Assembly (NCBI GenBank): GCA_017405065.1
Contig: JAFRBD010000030.1
Coordinates: forward strand, 1-33,336
Source: Ruminococcus sp.
Lineage (GTDB): Bacteria > Bacillota > Clostridia > Oscillospirales > Acutalibacteraceae
DNA: 33,336 nucleotides
Direction: 5' to 3'
This document shows, one piece after another, positions 1 through 6,760 of the stretch; positions within the stretch are counted from its first letter, which is position 1, and each line of letters opens with the position of its first letter. The translations under genes were made by a program, and so were the position numbers. Under the pieces are notes generated by a model. That model was not told the origin of the DNA and ran no database searches. It worked only from the letters and a program-made list of their open reading frames with translations.

Positions 1-529
1 ACTGTGTCTGTACATAGGTGAAGCCGTTGATGCGGGAGATGATCTGAGCGGCGTCCTTGCCCAGACCGTTCAGGATAACGCGCAGCGGCTGCTGGCGAAC
101 CTTGTTCGCGTTGCGGACGATACCGATCGCGCCTTCAGCGGCGGCGAAGGACTCGTGACCCGCGAGGAACGCAAAGCACTTTGTCTCGTTGGAAAGGAGC
201 ATCGCGGCGAGGTTGCCGTGGCCGATACCGACCTTGCGGTTCTCTGCGACGGAGCCGTCGATACAGAAGCTCTGCAGACCGATACCAATGTAGCGGGCAG
301 CCTCCTCGGCGTTCTTCGCGCCTGCCTTCAAAGCGATGGCGGCGCCTACACAGTAAGCCCAGCATACGTTCTCGAAGCAGATGGGCTGGATGGTCTTGGC
401 GATCTCATAAGGATCGAAGCCCGCAGCCTTGCAGATCTCGCGGCTCTCCTCAACGGAGGCGATGCCGTACTCAGCGAGAACGCCGTTGATTTTAGCGATT
501 CTTCTGTCGTAGTTTTCAAATAAAGCCAT
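1..529 (-). CDS. GGGtGRT-family protein, 3' end outside window
   Basis: This reading frame enters from the left window edge and starts at ATG 527-529, preceded by a GGAGGT ribosome binding site. The visible 176 residues begin MALFENYDRRIAKINGVL and contain the block GHGNLAAMLLSNETKCFAFL, followed by NGLGKDAAQIISRINGFTYV. From memory these match the N-terminal half of the GGGtGRT family (Pfam name taken from a C-terminal glycine-rich motif). That motif would lie beyond the window and cannot be confirmed. The gene is the second of a two-gene operon, starting 14 bases after the Fe-S scaffold-like gene, which is the usual partner of this family in Clostridia. The biochemical function of the family is not established. 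A role linked to Fe-S chemistry is inferred only from this pairing. No signal peptide or membrane segment is seen. Confidence 0.85.
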   Translation of the reverse strand, partial: MALFENYDRRIAKINGVLAEYGIASVEESREICKAAGFDPYEIAKTIQPICFENVCWAYCVGAAIALKAGAKNAEEAARYIGIGLQSFCIDGSVAENRKVGIGHGNLAAMLLSNETKCFAFLAGHESFAAAEGAIGIVRNANKVRQQPLRVILNGLGKDAAQIISRINGFTYVQTQ

Positions 530-543
530 ACTGTGCACCTCCC

Positions 544-1236
544 TTAGTCTTTACGCGGGTCGATATACTTCGCCGCGTTATCCCACTGACCGTAGTGGCC
601 CTTCGCCTTTTCGAGCGCCTCGTTGGCGTCCATGCCGGCCTTGATGAAATCCATCATCTTGCCGAGGCTGATAAACTCGTAACCGATGATCTCGTTATCC
701 GCGTTCAGCGCGACCTGAGAGCAGTAGCCCTCGGTCATCTCGAGGTAACGGGGGCCCTTCTCTCTGGTAGCGAACATAGTACCTACCTGAGAGCGCAGAC
801 CCTTGCCCAGATCCTCCAGAGAAGCGCCGACTAACAGACCGCCCTCCGAGAAAGCGCTCTGGGTCCTGCCGTAAACGATCTGCAGGAAGAGCTCGCGCAT
901 CGCGGTATTGATCGCGTCGCATACAAGGTCGGTGTTCAGAGCTTCTAAGAGAGTCTTGCCGATCAGGATCTCGGAAGCCATCGCCGCAGAATGGGTCATG
1001 CCGGAGCAGCCGATCGTCTCGACCAGCGCCTCTTCGATGATGCCTTCCTTGACGTTCAGCGTGAGCTTGCAGGCGCCCTGCTGGGGAGCGCACCAGCCGA
1101 TGCCGTGTGTGAAACCGGAAATATCCTTGATTTCTTTTGCCTGTATCCACTGACCCTCCTCCGGGATGGGAGCGGGGCCGTGATATGCGCCCTTAGCGAC
1201 AGGACACATATTCGATACTTCTGCTGTGTAATACAT
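544..1236 (-). CDS. Iron-sulfur cluster assembly scaffold-like protein (NifU/IscU-N related)
   Basis: The 230-residue cytoplasmic protein starts at ATG 1234-1236 behind an AAAGGAGGA ribosome binding site. It has an IscU/NifU-N-like segment: a Cys-rich stretch GWCAPQQGAC (Cys49, Cys56), the conserved GCSGM motif with Cys77, and a further cysteine at 106. In IscU-type scaffolds, conserved cysteines at comparable positions hold the nascent cluster. It is longer than a minimal NifU-N domain (about 125 residues), with about 100 extra C-terminal residues of unclear role. No IscS/NifS or SUF genes are in view. It is the first gene of an operon with the GGGtGRT protein and has a well-formed promoter at 1312-1340. 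This paired family is normally annotated as an Fe-S assembly scaffold, but its client is unknown. Confidence 0.82.
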   Translation of the reverse strand: MYYTAEVSNMCPVAKGAYHGPAPIPEEGQWIQAKEIKDISGFTHGIGWCAPQQGACKLTLNVKEGIIEEALVETIGCSGMTHSAAMASEILIGKTLLEALNTDLVCDAINTAMRELFLQIVYGRTQSAFSEGGLLVGASLEDLGKGLRSQVGTMFATREKGPRYLEMTEGYCSQVALNADNEIIGYEFISLGKMMDFIKAGMDANEALEKAKGHYGQWDNAAKYIDPRKD

Positions 1237-1311
1237 AAGCTTTTTCCTCCTTTGATTTGAACAATTTACCGGTTTCGCTCGTGTCCGATGAATCCGGCTA
1301 TGCTTATGTAC

Positions 1312-1340
1312 ATTATAGACTAAGAAAAGGTATAAGTCAA
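1312..1340 (-). promoter_or_regulatory. Sigma-A promoter for the Fe-S scaffold/GGGtGRT operon
   Basis: On the minus strand TTGACT (1335-1340) is followed after 17 bases by TATAAT (1312-1317). This is nearly consensus and lies about 75 bases upstream of the scaffold gene start. Confidence 0.8.
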
Positions 1341-1394
1341 TATAAAGATTGAGGAAAACGCCAATAAATCAGCCGTTTTTCAGGCAAAATATCC

Positions 1395-1423
1395 TTTACA
1401 CTGCTTCATCATTATGATATGCT
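1395..1423 (+). promoter_or_regulatory. Possible sigma-A promoter for the lipoprotein gene
   Basis: TTTACA (1395-1400) is separated by 17 bases from TATGCT (1418-1423). The -10 element is imperfect. It lies 31 bases before the chosen ATG of the lipoprotein gene, a reasonable leader length. Confidence 0.45.
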
Positions 1424-1454
1424 TAAGTCAGATGGATTCAAAGCGGTGATTCAC

Positions 1455-1967
1455 ATGAAAAATGCGGTAAAAATCCTGATTCTGATAACGGCGGTGATAA
1501 TCATGTTCTCTCTGTTCGGCTGCTGCAAAAACAAGCAGTTTGATATCGAAACCTATAAGGACGCGCAGGAAAACACCATGCTCCTCGACTACTATGAGCG
1601 CACGGTCGGCACGCCCGAGGAACAGCCTTATTATGAGATGGTACTGTATACCTATTCAAACACCCTGGCAAAGCTGGAAGAGTACGCCGAAGGCGGTACG
1701 GATCACGAAACGCTCACGGTTTACCTCATCCCGTTAGAGGGCGCGCAGGAAATGCTGACCGCCGTCAAAAACTGCGGTATGGCTGATTGGAACAGGCGCG
1801 AAGGGATCGCCCTGTGCGGCAAGGCTTATGTCTGCAAATTTCCCGACGGCAAGGGCGATTACATCCGCGTCACGAGCGATAATATGCCCGAGGACGGCGC
1901 GAAACGCTTCGGCACGGTCTATACGGCCATGCGCAAATGGATGCGGGACGAGTACCGGGAGGAATGA
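1455..1967 (+). CDS. Small predicted lipoprotein, function unknown
   Basis: The frame is open from 1419, but ATG 1455 is preferred because a GGTG element lies 6 bases before it and it puts a lysine directly at the signal peptide. The 170-residue protein begins MKNAVKILILITAVIIMFSL and has a lipobox L20-F-G-C23, so it should be exported and lipid-anchored at Cys23. The mature part is charged, with mixed helix and strand and no membrane segment. I do not recognise its family. It is monocistronic, convergent with the nitroreductase gene, and followed by a strong hairpin at 2046-2080. Nothing nearby suggests a substrate. Confidence 0.75.
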   Translation: MKNAVKILILITAVIIMFSLFGCCKNKQFDIETYKDAQENTMLLDYYERTVGTPEEQPYYEMVLYTYSNTLAKLEEYAEGGTDHETLTVYLIPLEGAQEMLTAVKNCGMADWNRREGIALCGKAYVCKFPDGKGDYIRVTSDNMPEDGAKRFGTVYTAMRKWMRDEYREE

Positions 1968-2045
1968 AGGATCTGACCGATCAAGTTCTTGCAGGATAGG
2001 ATGCTCGCAACAACGCAACAAACAGAAAATTTATTTTTTTATACA

Positions 2046-2084
2046 AACAACAGCGCTCCCTTCGCGGAAGCGCTGTTGTTTCTA
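2046..2084. terminator. Terminator between convergent genes
   Basis: A 12-bp perfect stem (2046-2057 with 2069-2080, AACAACAGCGCT and its complement) sits between the lipoprotein (+) and nitroreductase (-) genes. The sequence is T-rich after the stem on the plus strand, and an AT-rich run flanks it for the minus strand. It probably serves both genes. Confidence 0.75.
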
Positions 2085-2098
2085 TCTGTATGATTCGT

Positions 2099-2752
2099 TC
2101 AAAAAACCTTTCTCCCCGAACCAACCTCGAAGTGATACTTCACGATACCTAAATCGAGCTTGACAAAGGGACCGTTCGCGCTGACTTTTACAGAGGGGAT
2201 ATCACCCTCGAGGGTGAAGAAAAACTTCTGCTGATTGACGGCGGTCGGCGCGAGCAGCGCCGCTTCGATCCCGTTCTTGAACCAGTCGGGCAGCTCCCGT
2301 ACGTCGGTGACGTCTTCGATCTTCTTCGAGCGGCGGGGACGGCCGCCGGTCACACCGTATCCGATGGCGATCACCAGCACGAGCTTTTCGCCTTCTCCGA
2401 TCTCAGCCGTTACCTGCCTGCGCTTGAACATACCCGCCCAGCAGGTATTCAGCCCGAGCGTCTGAGCGTAAAGCACCAGCTGTTCGCCGACGAAGCCGCA
2501 GCGTTCTTCGATCCCTTCTTCTCTTTTGCCGATCATCGCGATATAGGCGGGCACATTGCCGAAGCCGGTGAATTTGTTGGTAAATGCGCTGAATACCGCG
2601 CCCGCCGGCTCGATGTACTGCATGTGCAGATCATATTTTTCGTTCAGCTCATCGATACGCTCCTTCAGCGCCTGTGCAAGCTGAGGTTCAATCGGTTTTT
2701 TCTGATAGGAGCGCACCGAATGGCGCTCCCGTATCGCCTGTAATTCTGTCAT
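2099..2752 (-). CDS. Nitroreductase-family FMN oxidoreductase
   Basis: ATG 2750-2752 is chosen because GGAG lies 8 bases upstream and it gives the family N-terminus MTELQAIRERHSVRSYQKKP. The frame itself is open 22 codons further upstream. The 217-residue protein has the RHSVRSY opening typical of nitroreductases, in which this Arg/Ser pair contacts FMN phosphate. A middle block (LVLYAQTLGLNTCWAGMF) and the C-terminal segment AALLAPTAVNQQKFFF match the flavin-pocket region of the small Clostridial nitroreductases. The substrate cannot be told from sequence; nitroaromatic or quinone reduction with NAD(P)H is typical. It is transcribed in the same direction as the YbeY-like gene but separated from it by a terminator. 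No clear promoter of its own is seen. Confidence 0.85.
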   Translation of the reverse strand: MTELQAIRERHSVRSYQKKPIEPQLAQALKERIDELNEKYDLHMQYIEPAGAVFSAFTNKFTGFGNVPAYIAMIGKREEGIEERCGFVGEQLVLYAQTLGLNTCWAGMFKRRQVTAEIGEGEKLVLVIAIGYGVTGGRPRRSKKIEDVTDVRELPDWFKNGIEAALLAPTAVNQQKFFFTLEGDIPSVKVSANGPFVKLDLGIVKYHFEVGSGRKVF

Positions 2753-2784
2753 AACTGTTTCTCCGTTCTTAAGAATTCCGATAG

Positions 2785-2813
2785 AAAAGCAAAACCGCCC
2801 GCTGCCGCGGGCG
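2785..2813 (-). terminator. Terminator after the YbeY-like gene
   Basis: On the minus strand a 7-bp GC-only stem (CGCCCGC/GCGGGCG, loop of 4, 2796-2813) is followed by TTTTGCTTTTC. It lies 12 bases past the stop of the YbeY-like gene. Confidence 0.75.
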
Positions 2814-2824
2814 ATCATCTACAT

Positions 2825-3286
2825 TCAACTGTCATATCCGACGATCGGCGAATAACCGAGCAGCGTCAGTATCTTCGCTTCCTTGTGCATCTGAGCATCC
2901 TTGGAACTCTGGTCGGTATAATATTGACCCAGCAGATTCAGGACGCCGTGTACCGCGGAAAAAACGATACCCATTTCAAACGGACGGTTATACACCTTTG
3001 TGAGTTCGGTAACGCGCTCAACCGAAATGATGAGCGTTCCCAGACTGCCTTCCTCCTCCGGCGGGAGGGCGATCACCTCAGGCGCTTCAAAGCTGCTGAC
3101 GCGTTTCTCGTCATGCCCATGAAGCATTTCGTTATCCGCGAAAACCACATGGATATCGATCCGGTTATCGTAATGCTCAAACTCCAAAGCAGCGTTACAG
3201 CTGCGGCGCACAAGCATACGCGTACCCGAAGGGATCTTGATCACCGTCTGGGGATTCGTGATGATAACTTTTAAATTGCTTGCCAT
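2825..3286 (-). CDS. YbeY-like protein with degraded metal site
   Basis: The 153-residue protein starts at ATG 3284-3286 behind GGGGAGAGG. Its order of motifs follows YbeY, the zinc-dependent endoribonuclease of 16S rRNA maturation: an N-terminal strand and KIPSGTRMLVRRSCNAAL helix (17-34), FADNEML (49-55), a glycine-led strand GTLIISVERV (83-92), then the histidine helix. Normal YbeY has H-x3-H-x5-H, as in HSVLHLLGYDH. Here the segment reads HGVLNLLGQYY, so only His113 remains; the second histidine is Asn117 and the third is Tyr123. The usual LSFP core is also altered (VIALP). It is therefore probably not a metal-dependent nuclease. It has its own promoter and terminator and an intact frame. 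An alternative is a distinct family sharing the fold. I am fairly sure of the resemblance and less sure of homology. Confidence 0.6.
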   Translation of the reverse strand: MASNLKVIITNPQTVIKIPSGTRMLVRRSCNAALEFEHYDNRIDIHVVFADNEMLHGHDEKRVSSFEAPEVIALPPEEEGSLGTLIISVERVTELTKVYNRPFEMGIVFSAVHGVLNLLGQYYTDQSSKDAQMHKEAKILTLLGYSPIVGYDS

Positions 3287-3318
3287 GTTATCCTCTCCCC
3301 TCGCCTTATGGTGACAGA

Positions 3319-3347
3319 ATTATAACATACAAAAATTGTTTTGTCCA
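3319..3347 (-). promoter_or_regulatory. Sigma-A promoter for the YbeY-like gene
   Basis: On the minus strand TGGACA (3342-3347), a 17-base spacer and TATAAT (3319-3324) lie 33 bases upstream of the start codon. The rest of 3348-3527 is AT-rich, and I see no gene in it. Confidence 0.7.
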
Positions 3348-3527
3348 TATTTAACAGAACGAATTAAAAACTTTGGCAAAAATCGATATAAATATTAATG
3401 GTTTTTAGATATTTTAACCGTAAAAAACAGCGTATTTCCCCTTGCCTAAGCCATTTTTTGATAAGTTTGAATAAAAAATCATCGGCTGCATATCTGCATA
3501 TTTCCGGAAAAGGACTCCATAAAAATT

Positions 3528-3567
3528 CAAAAAAGAAAAAAGCCCGTGCGGAAGTTCCGAACAGGCT
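3528..3567 (-). terminator. Terminator after the DegV-family gene
   Basis: On the minus strand a 13-bp imperfect stem (3541-3567, starting AGCCTGTTCGGAA, one wobble and one mismatch) is followed by TTTTTTCTTTTTTG. This is a typical intrinsic terminator, 25 bases past the stop codon. Confidence 0.85.
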
Positions 3568-3591
3568 TAAAAACGCAGAAAAGCAATGCTC

Positions 3592-4449
3592 TTATTTGAG
3601 CATAAAGAACAGGGCAAAGGTGCCGGGACCGCAGTGCGAGGTGATGACGCAGCCGGCGGTGGACACGATGACCTCGTCGCACTTGATCAGCTTTTTCAAT
3701 TCCTTTTTATACATCCTGCGCTCCTTGTCGCTCAGGTCGCAGGTGGTATGAAGGATGATGCGGCGGGTATCGATCTGCCCTTCGAATTCGGCGAAGCGAT
3801 CCTGCATATACTTGATGCGGCACATTTCGTCTTTGCCGCGGTATTTCTTCGCCACGGTCATCGCACCGTCCTTGACGACGACGGAGGGCTTGATGTTCAG
3901 CAGGTTCGCGCCGAGCAGTGAAACGCTCGAGCAGCGCCCGCCCTTGTGCAGAAATTCGAGCTGACTGAGCAGAAATCCGCCGATGTTCTTCTCGGTCAGG
4001 TCGCCGATCAGCTCGGCGATGCGTTTGCCCGAAAAACCCATGTCCCGGAACTCGCAGGCACGGATCGCGAGCAGCATCATCCCGGCTGACAGACAGCGGC
4101 TGTCGACGACATAGATCTTCTCGTCGAACTCCTGAGATGCGATCACGGCGTTCTGATAAGTAGAGGACATATCGGAACAGAAAGCGATATGGACGATCTC
4201 GGTATAGCCGTCGCGGATAAGGCGCTTGAAAAACAGGCGATATTCCTCGGGCGTCGCCGCGGCAGTAGAGGGCAGCTGCCTGCGTTCGTCATAGCGCTCC
4301 ATGATATACTCGGGCGTGATGTCCTCGCCGTCGGTGAAGTCCTCGTCGTCATACAGCACGTGCAGCGGCGAAATGCGGATTTGATACTGTTTTGCGATCT
4401 CTTCGGGGATATCGGCGGTACTGTCGGCAGTGATGATGATACGGCTCAT
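3592..4449 (-). CDS. DegV-family fatty-acid-binding protein (FakB type)
   Basis: The 285-residue protein starts at ATG 4447-4449 behind AGGAAG. It opens with MSRIIITADSTADIPEE, the DegV signature in which the TADST loop helps hold the fatty-acid carboxylate. It continues with LPSTAAATPEEY, IVHIAFCSDMSSTYQNA and VVDSRCLSAGMMLLA, the classic DegV blocks. The C-terminal domain contains LEFLHKGGRCSS and LNIKPSVVVKDG, where the family usually has a similar GRI/KP arrangement. DegV proteins of the FakB type present a bound fatty acid to the kinase FakA for phosphorylation; no fakA is in the window. The length matches the family (about 280). It is monocistronic with its own promoter and terminator. 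The chain-length preference cannot be read from sequence. Confidence 0.92.
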   Translation of the reverse strand: MSRIIITADSTADIPEEIAKQYQIRISPLHVLYDDEDFTDGEDITPEYIMERYDERRQLPSTAAATPEEYRLFFKRLIRDGYTEIVHIAFCSDMSSTYQNAVIASQEFDEKIYVVDSRCLSAGMMLLAIRACEFRDMGFSGKRIAELIGDLTEKNIGGFLLSQLEFLHKGGRCSSVSLLGANLLNIKPSVVVKDGAMTVAKKYRGKDEMCRIKYMQDRFAEFEGQIDTRRIILHTTCDLSDKERRMYKKELKKLIKCDEVIVSTAGCVITSHCGPGTFALFFMLK

Positions 4450-4496
4450 AAATCCACTTCCTTTTCATCAACAAAGTATGTTTTTGGTGTTGTCAC

Positions 4497-4526
4497 ATTT
4501 TACCACGATAAAACATCGTTTGTCAA
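4497..4526 (-). promoter_or_regulatory. Sigma-A promoter for the DegV-family gene
   Basis: On the minus strand consensus TTGACA (4521-4526), an 18-base spacer and TAAAAT (4497-4502) lie about 50 bases before the start codon. Confidence 0.7.
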
Positions 4527-4629
4527 GCGCTGAAAGGGGGTTCAGCTCATAGGAGGAAGGGAACGGTCCGAATTTGCCGAAAACGGCGATCGTCGGCTGG
4601 TTTGGATTCCTGCTGTCAGGCTGCGGCGT

Positions 4630-4658
4630 TTGACTTTCCCTTTGTGAAGGAGTATAAT
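4630..4658 (+). promoter_or_regulatory. Sigma-A promoter for bioY-mntP
   Basis: TTGACT (4630-4635), a 17-base spacer and consensus TATAAT (4653-4658) lie 36 bases before the bioY ATG. I see no clear BirA-type inverted repeat overlapping it, so biotin control is not demonstrated. Confidence 0.8.
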
Positions 4659-4693
4659 CAAATCGGTTCTAATCCTGATTGCGAGGTGCAGCG

Positions 4694-5248
4694 ATGTCTG
4701 ACAATGCTCATGACAACAAAAAATCGATCCTATCCGTAAAGGATATGGCTTATACCGCTATGTTCGCGGCGCTGATCGCAGTATGCTCGATCATCAGCAT
4801 CCCGATCGGCACGGTGCCCGTCACGCTCCAGACCTTCGGCGTATGCCTTTGCGCGGCAATGCTCGGTTGGAAGCGCGGGACGCTCGGCGTTTTTATCTAC
4901 ATCCTGATCGGCGCGGTGGGATTGCCCGTATTCGCAGGGATGAAGGGCGGCGTCGGCGTCCTTGCGGGACCGACGGGCGGCTATATCGTCGGCTTTCTGC
5001 CGGCGGCACTGATCATCGGGATCGCGGCACAGCGCTTTCAGCGCAAAGCCCTGCCGCTGACGCTTTCCATGATCCTCGGCATCCTTGCCTGCTATCTCGT
5101 CGGAACGGTATGGTTCATGCTCGTGACCGGAACGCCTGTCGGCGAATCGCTGATGCTGTGCGTGGTACCTTTCCTGCTTCCCGATGCAGTCAAGCTCGCC
5201 GCGGCGGTGATCCTCTCCAACAGATTATCCAAGGTGGTCAAGTTATAA
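4694..5248 (+). CDS. bioY: BioY, biotin ECF transporter S component
   Basis: ATG 4694 is preferred over an upstream TTG because GAGGTG lies 6 bases before it. The 184-residue membrane protein has about six hydrophobic helices. It carries the BioY blocks IPIGTVPVTLQTFGVCLCAAMLG (residues about 36-58), LIGAVGLPVFAGMKGG and GPTGGYIVGFLPAA. The Gly/Pro-rich GPTGGY segment is the hallmark of the family, which binds biotin and moves it across the membrane with EcfT and EcfA. The gene overlaps nothing and ends one base before mntP, so the two are co-transcribed. No energising module is adjacent; it may use a shared EcfAAT or work alone, as some BioY proteins do. Confidence 0.95.
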   Translation: MSDNAHDNKKSILSVKDMAYTAMFAALIAVCSIISIPIGTVPVTLQTFGVCLCAAMLGWKRGTLGVFIYILIGAVGLPVFAGMKGGVGVLAGPTGGYIVGFLPAALIIGIAAQRFQRKALPLTLSMILGILACYLVGTVWFMLVTGTPVGESLMLCVVPFLLPDAVKLAAAVILSNRLSKVVKL

Positions 5249-5249
5249 T

Positions 5250-5822
5250 ATGTGGTTATTTGTTTTTAACTCAACCTTACTCGGCGTAGGGCTGGCGATG
5301 GACGCCTTTTCGGTATCGATCGCGAACGGTCTTGCCGAGCCGAAGATGCGCCGCTTCAAAGCCCTCGCGATCGCGGGGACATACAGCTTCTTCCAGTTCT
5401 TGATGCCGATGATCGGCTGGTTCCTCGTCACCACGGTGATCGGCTGGTTCAAGGTGTTTGAAAAGTTCATCCCTTATATCGCGCTGGGACTGCTGCTGTT
5501 CATCGGTATCAAGATGATCGTGGAGTGTCTTCGCGGCAAGGAGGAGGAAGCGCGGACGCTGACGATCCCCCTCTTGCTTTTGCAGGGTATCGCGACCTCG
5601 ATCGATGCGCTGTCGGTCGGCTTCACGATCGCGGAATACGCGTGGACACAAGCGCTGATCGCCTCGCTGATCATCGGCGCGGTGACCTTCGTGATCTGCA
5701 TGTTCGGCTTGTGGATCGGCAGGCGCTTCGGCAGTATCTTCCAACGCGCCGAGGTGGTCGGCGGTATCATCCTGATCGCCATCGGCTTTGAGATATTTGT
5801 GAAAAACGTCTTTTTCGGGTAG
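5250..5822 (+). CDS. mntP: MntP-family manganese efflux protein
   Basis: The 190-residue protein has six predicted membrane helices arranged as two related halves. Each half carries the family motif with a membrane-embedded aspartate: GLAMDAFSVSIANG (Asp18) and ATSIDALSVGF (Asp119). These acidic residues are needed for Mn(II) export in characterised MntP proteins. The length matches the family (about 185-190). Translation is probably coupled to bioY, whose stop codon lies one base before this ATG. No yybP-ykoY-type manganese riboswitch is visible upstream, and the link to biotin uptake is not obvious. The stop codon lies inside the stem of the following terminator. Confidence 0.93.
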   Translation: MWLFVFNSTLLGVGLAMDAFSVSIANGLAEPKMRRFKALAIAGTYSFFQFLMPMIGWFLVTTVIGWFKVFEKFIPYIALGLLLFIGIKMIVECLRGKEEEARTLTIPLLLLQGIATSIDALSVGFTIAEYAWTQALIASLIIGAVTFVICMFGLWIGRRFGSIFQRAEVVGGIILIAIGFEIFVKNVFFG

Positions 5823-5843
5823 GCTGTCAAGCCTGCCCTTTTT
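5817..5843 (+). terminator. Terminator after mntP
   Basis: A 9-bp stem (5817-5825 with 5830-5838, GGGTAGGCT with one G-T pair), a tetraloop, and then TTTTT. The mntP stop codon (5820-5822) is part of the stem. Confidence 0.88.
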
Positions 5844-5870
5844 GTTGCGGATTTACAAACTTTATCCATG

Positions 5871-5899
5871 TTGACACCCGTGCTCCTATGTGATAGAAT
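5871..5899 (+). promoter_or_regulatory. Sigma-A promoter for the cytidylyltransferase operon
   Basis: Consensus TTGACA (5871-5876), a 17-base spacer and TAGAAT (5894-5899). The leader to the ATG at 6020 is about 110 bases and contains a palindromic repeat copy at 5936-5975. Confidence 0.78.
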
Positions 5900-5935
5900 A
5901 ATGATGTATAATTGTATCCTGAATTTATCATAATT

Positions 5936-5975
5936 GTCATTGCGAAGCCCGTGAGGGCTGCGGCGATCTCAACCG
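5936..5975 (+). repeat. GTCATTGCGA-type palindromic repeat, copy 1
   Basis: It begins GTCATTGCGA and contains the small hairpin AGCCCGTGAGGGCT followed by GCGGCGATC. It shares its opening with copies at 7904, 9861 and 12177, and with the inverted right end of the element at 32067-32251. It lies in the 5' leader of the operon. Confidence 0.75.
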
Positions 5976-6019
5976 ATTGTTTTAGGATATACATATCGGA
6001 TAAGGAAAGGAAAACAACT

Positions 6020-6760
6020 ATGATCACAGCGATGTTATTTGCGGGCGGAAAAGGCGCGAGAATGAAATCCGTCGACCTGCCCAAGCAGTTCTTAGAGGTC
6101 GGCGGCAAGCCCATCATCATCCACACGATGGAGCATTTCGCGCGCCATCCGATGGTCGACCATATCGTGGTCGCGTGTAAGGAGGAGTGGATCGGTCATT
6201 TAGAAAAGCTGATCGAGCAGTTCAACGTACCGAAGGTCAAGTCTATCGTTCCCGGCGGCGCGACCGGCTTTGACTCCATCCACAACGGCGTAGTGGCGAC
6301 GCACGAATTCTCCCGCGATCCCGAGGACATCATCCTTATCTGCGACGGCGTGCGTCCGATGCTGTCCGAAAAGCTGATCACCGACTGTATCCTCGAGACC
6401 AAGAAGCACAAAACCGCCGTGCCCGTCACCCCGTCCATCGACTCTCTGCTGTATTCCGAAGACGGCGCCACCTGCGGCAAGAGCTACCAGCGCTCGACCA
6501 TGTACATCACGCAGGCGCCGCAGGGCTACACCATGGAGCGCATCCTCTGGGCGCACGATCAGGCGTACAAGCGCGGCATCTTAGAGCCCGTGTCCTCCAG
6601 CGAGCTGTTCATCGAGCTGGGCGAGAAGGTACACATCTTCCTCGGCGAGCGCTTCAATATCAAGGTCACCACTCCCGAGGATCTCACCACCCTGCGCGCG
6701 CAGTATTATTATGAGAACTACAAGAAATTCGCCAAGGAGGAATTGAAGTATGGAATATAA
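6020..6760 (+). CDS. IspD/TarI-type CTP-dependent cytidylyltransferase
   Basis: ATG 6020 follows AAGGAAAGG, and the family N-terminus begins here although the frame is open 36 codons upstream. The 246-residue protein has the nucleotide-binding loop FAGGKGARM (7-15), LPKQFLEVGGKPI (20-32), the C-D-G-V-R-P-M segment matching the family D-x-V-R-P block, VPVTPSIDS, and QAPQGY near residue 170. It should activate a phosphorylated alcohol or sugar with CTP and release pyrophosphate. Family members make CDP-methylerythritol (IspD) or CDP-ribitol (TarI). Because it sits with SDR and LicD genes rather than isoprenoid genes, a role in cell-surface polymer precursors is more likely. Its last 11 bases overlap the SDR gene, so the two are translationally coupled. 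The substrate is not determined. Confidence 0.88.
   Translation: MITAMLFAGGKGARMKSVDLPKQFLEVGGKPIIIHTMEHFARHPMVDHIVVACKEEWIGHLEKLIEQFNVPKVKSIVPGGATGFDSIHNGVVATHEFSRDPEDIILICDGVRPMLSEKLITDCILETKKHKTAVPVTPSIDSLLYSEDGATCGKSYQRSTMYITQAPQGYTMERILWAHDQAYKRGILEPVSSSELFIELGEKVHIFLGERFNIKVTTPEDLTTLRAQYYYENYKKFAKEELKYGI

Noticed and set aside
3398-3751. Plus-strand frame after the YbeY-like promoter
   Set aside because: It runs through the DegV terminator and into the antisense of the DegV gene, is AT-rich and Lys/Ser-rich, and has no ribosome binding site.
4560-4693. BirA operator in front of bioY
   Set aside because: No convincing spaced inverted repeat overlaps the promoter; regulation by biotin remains unproven.
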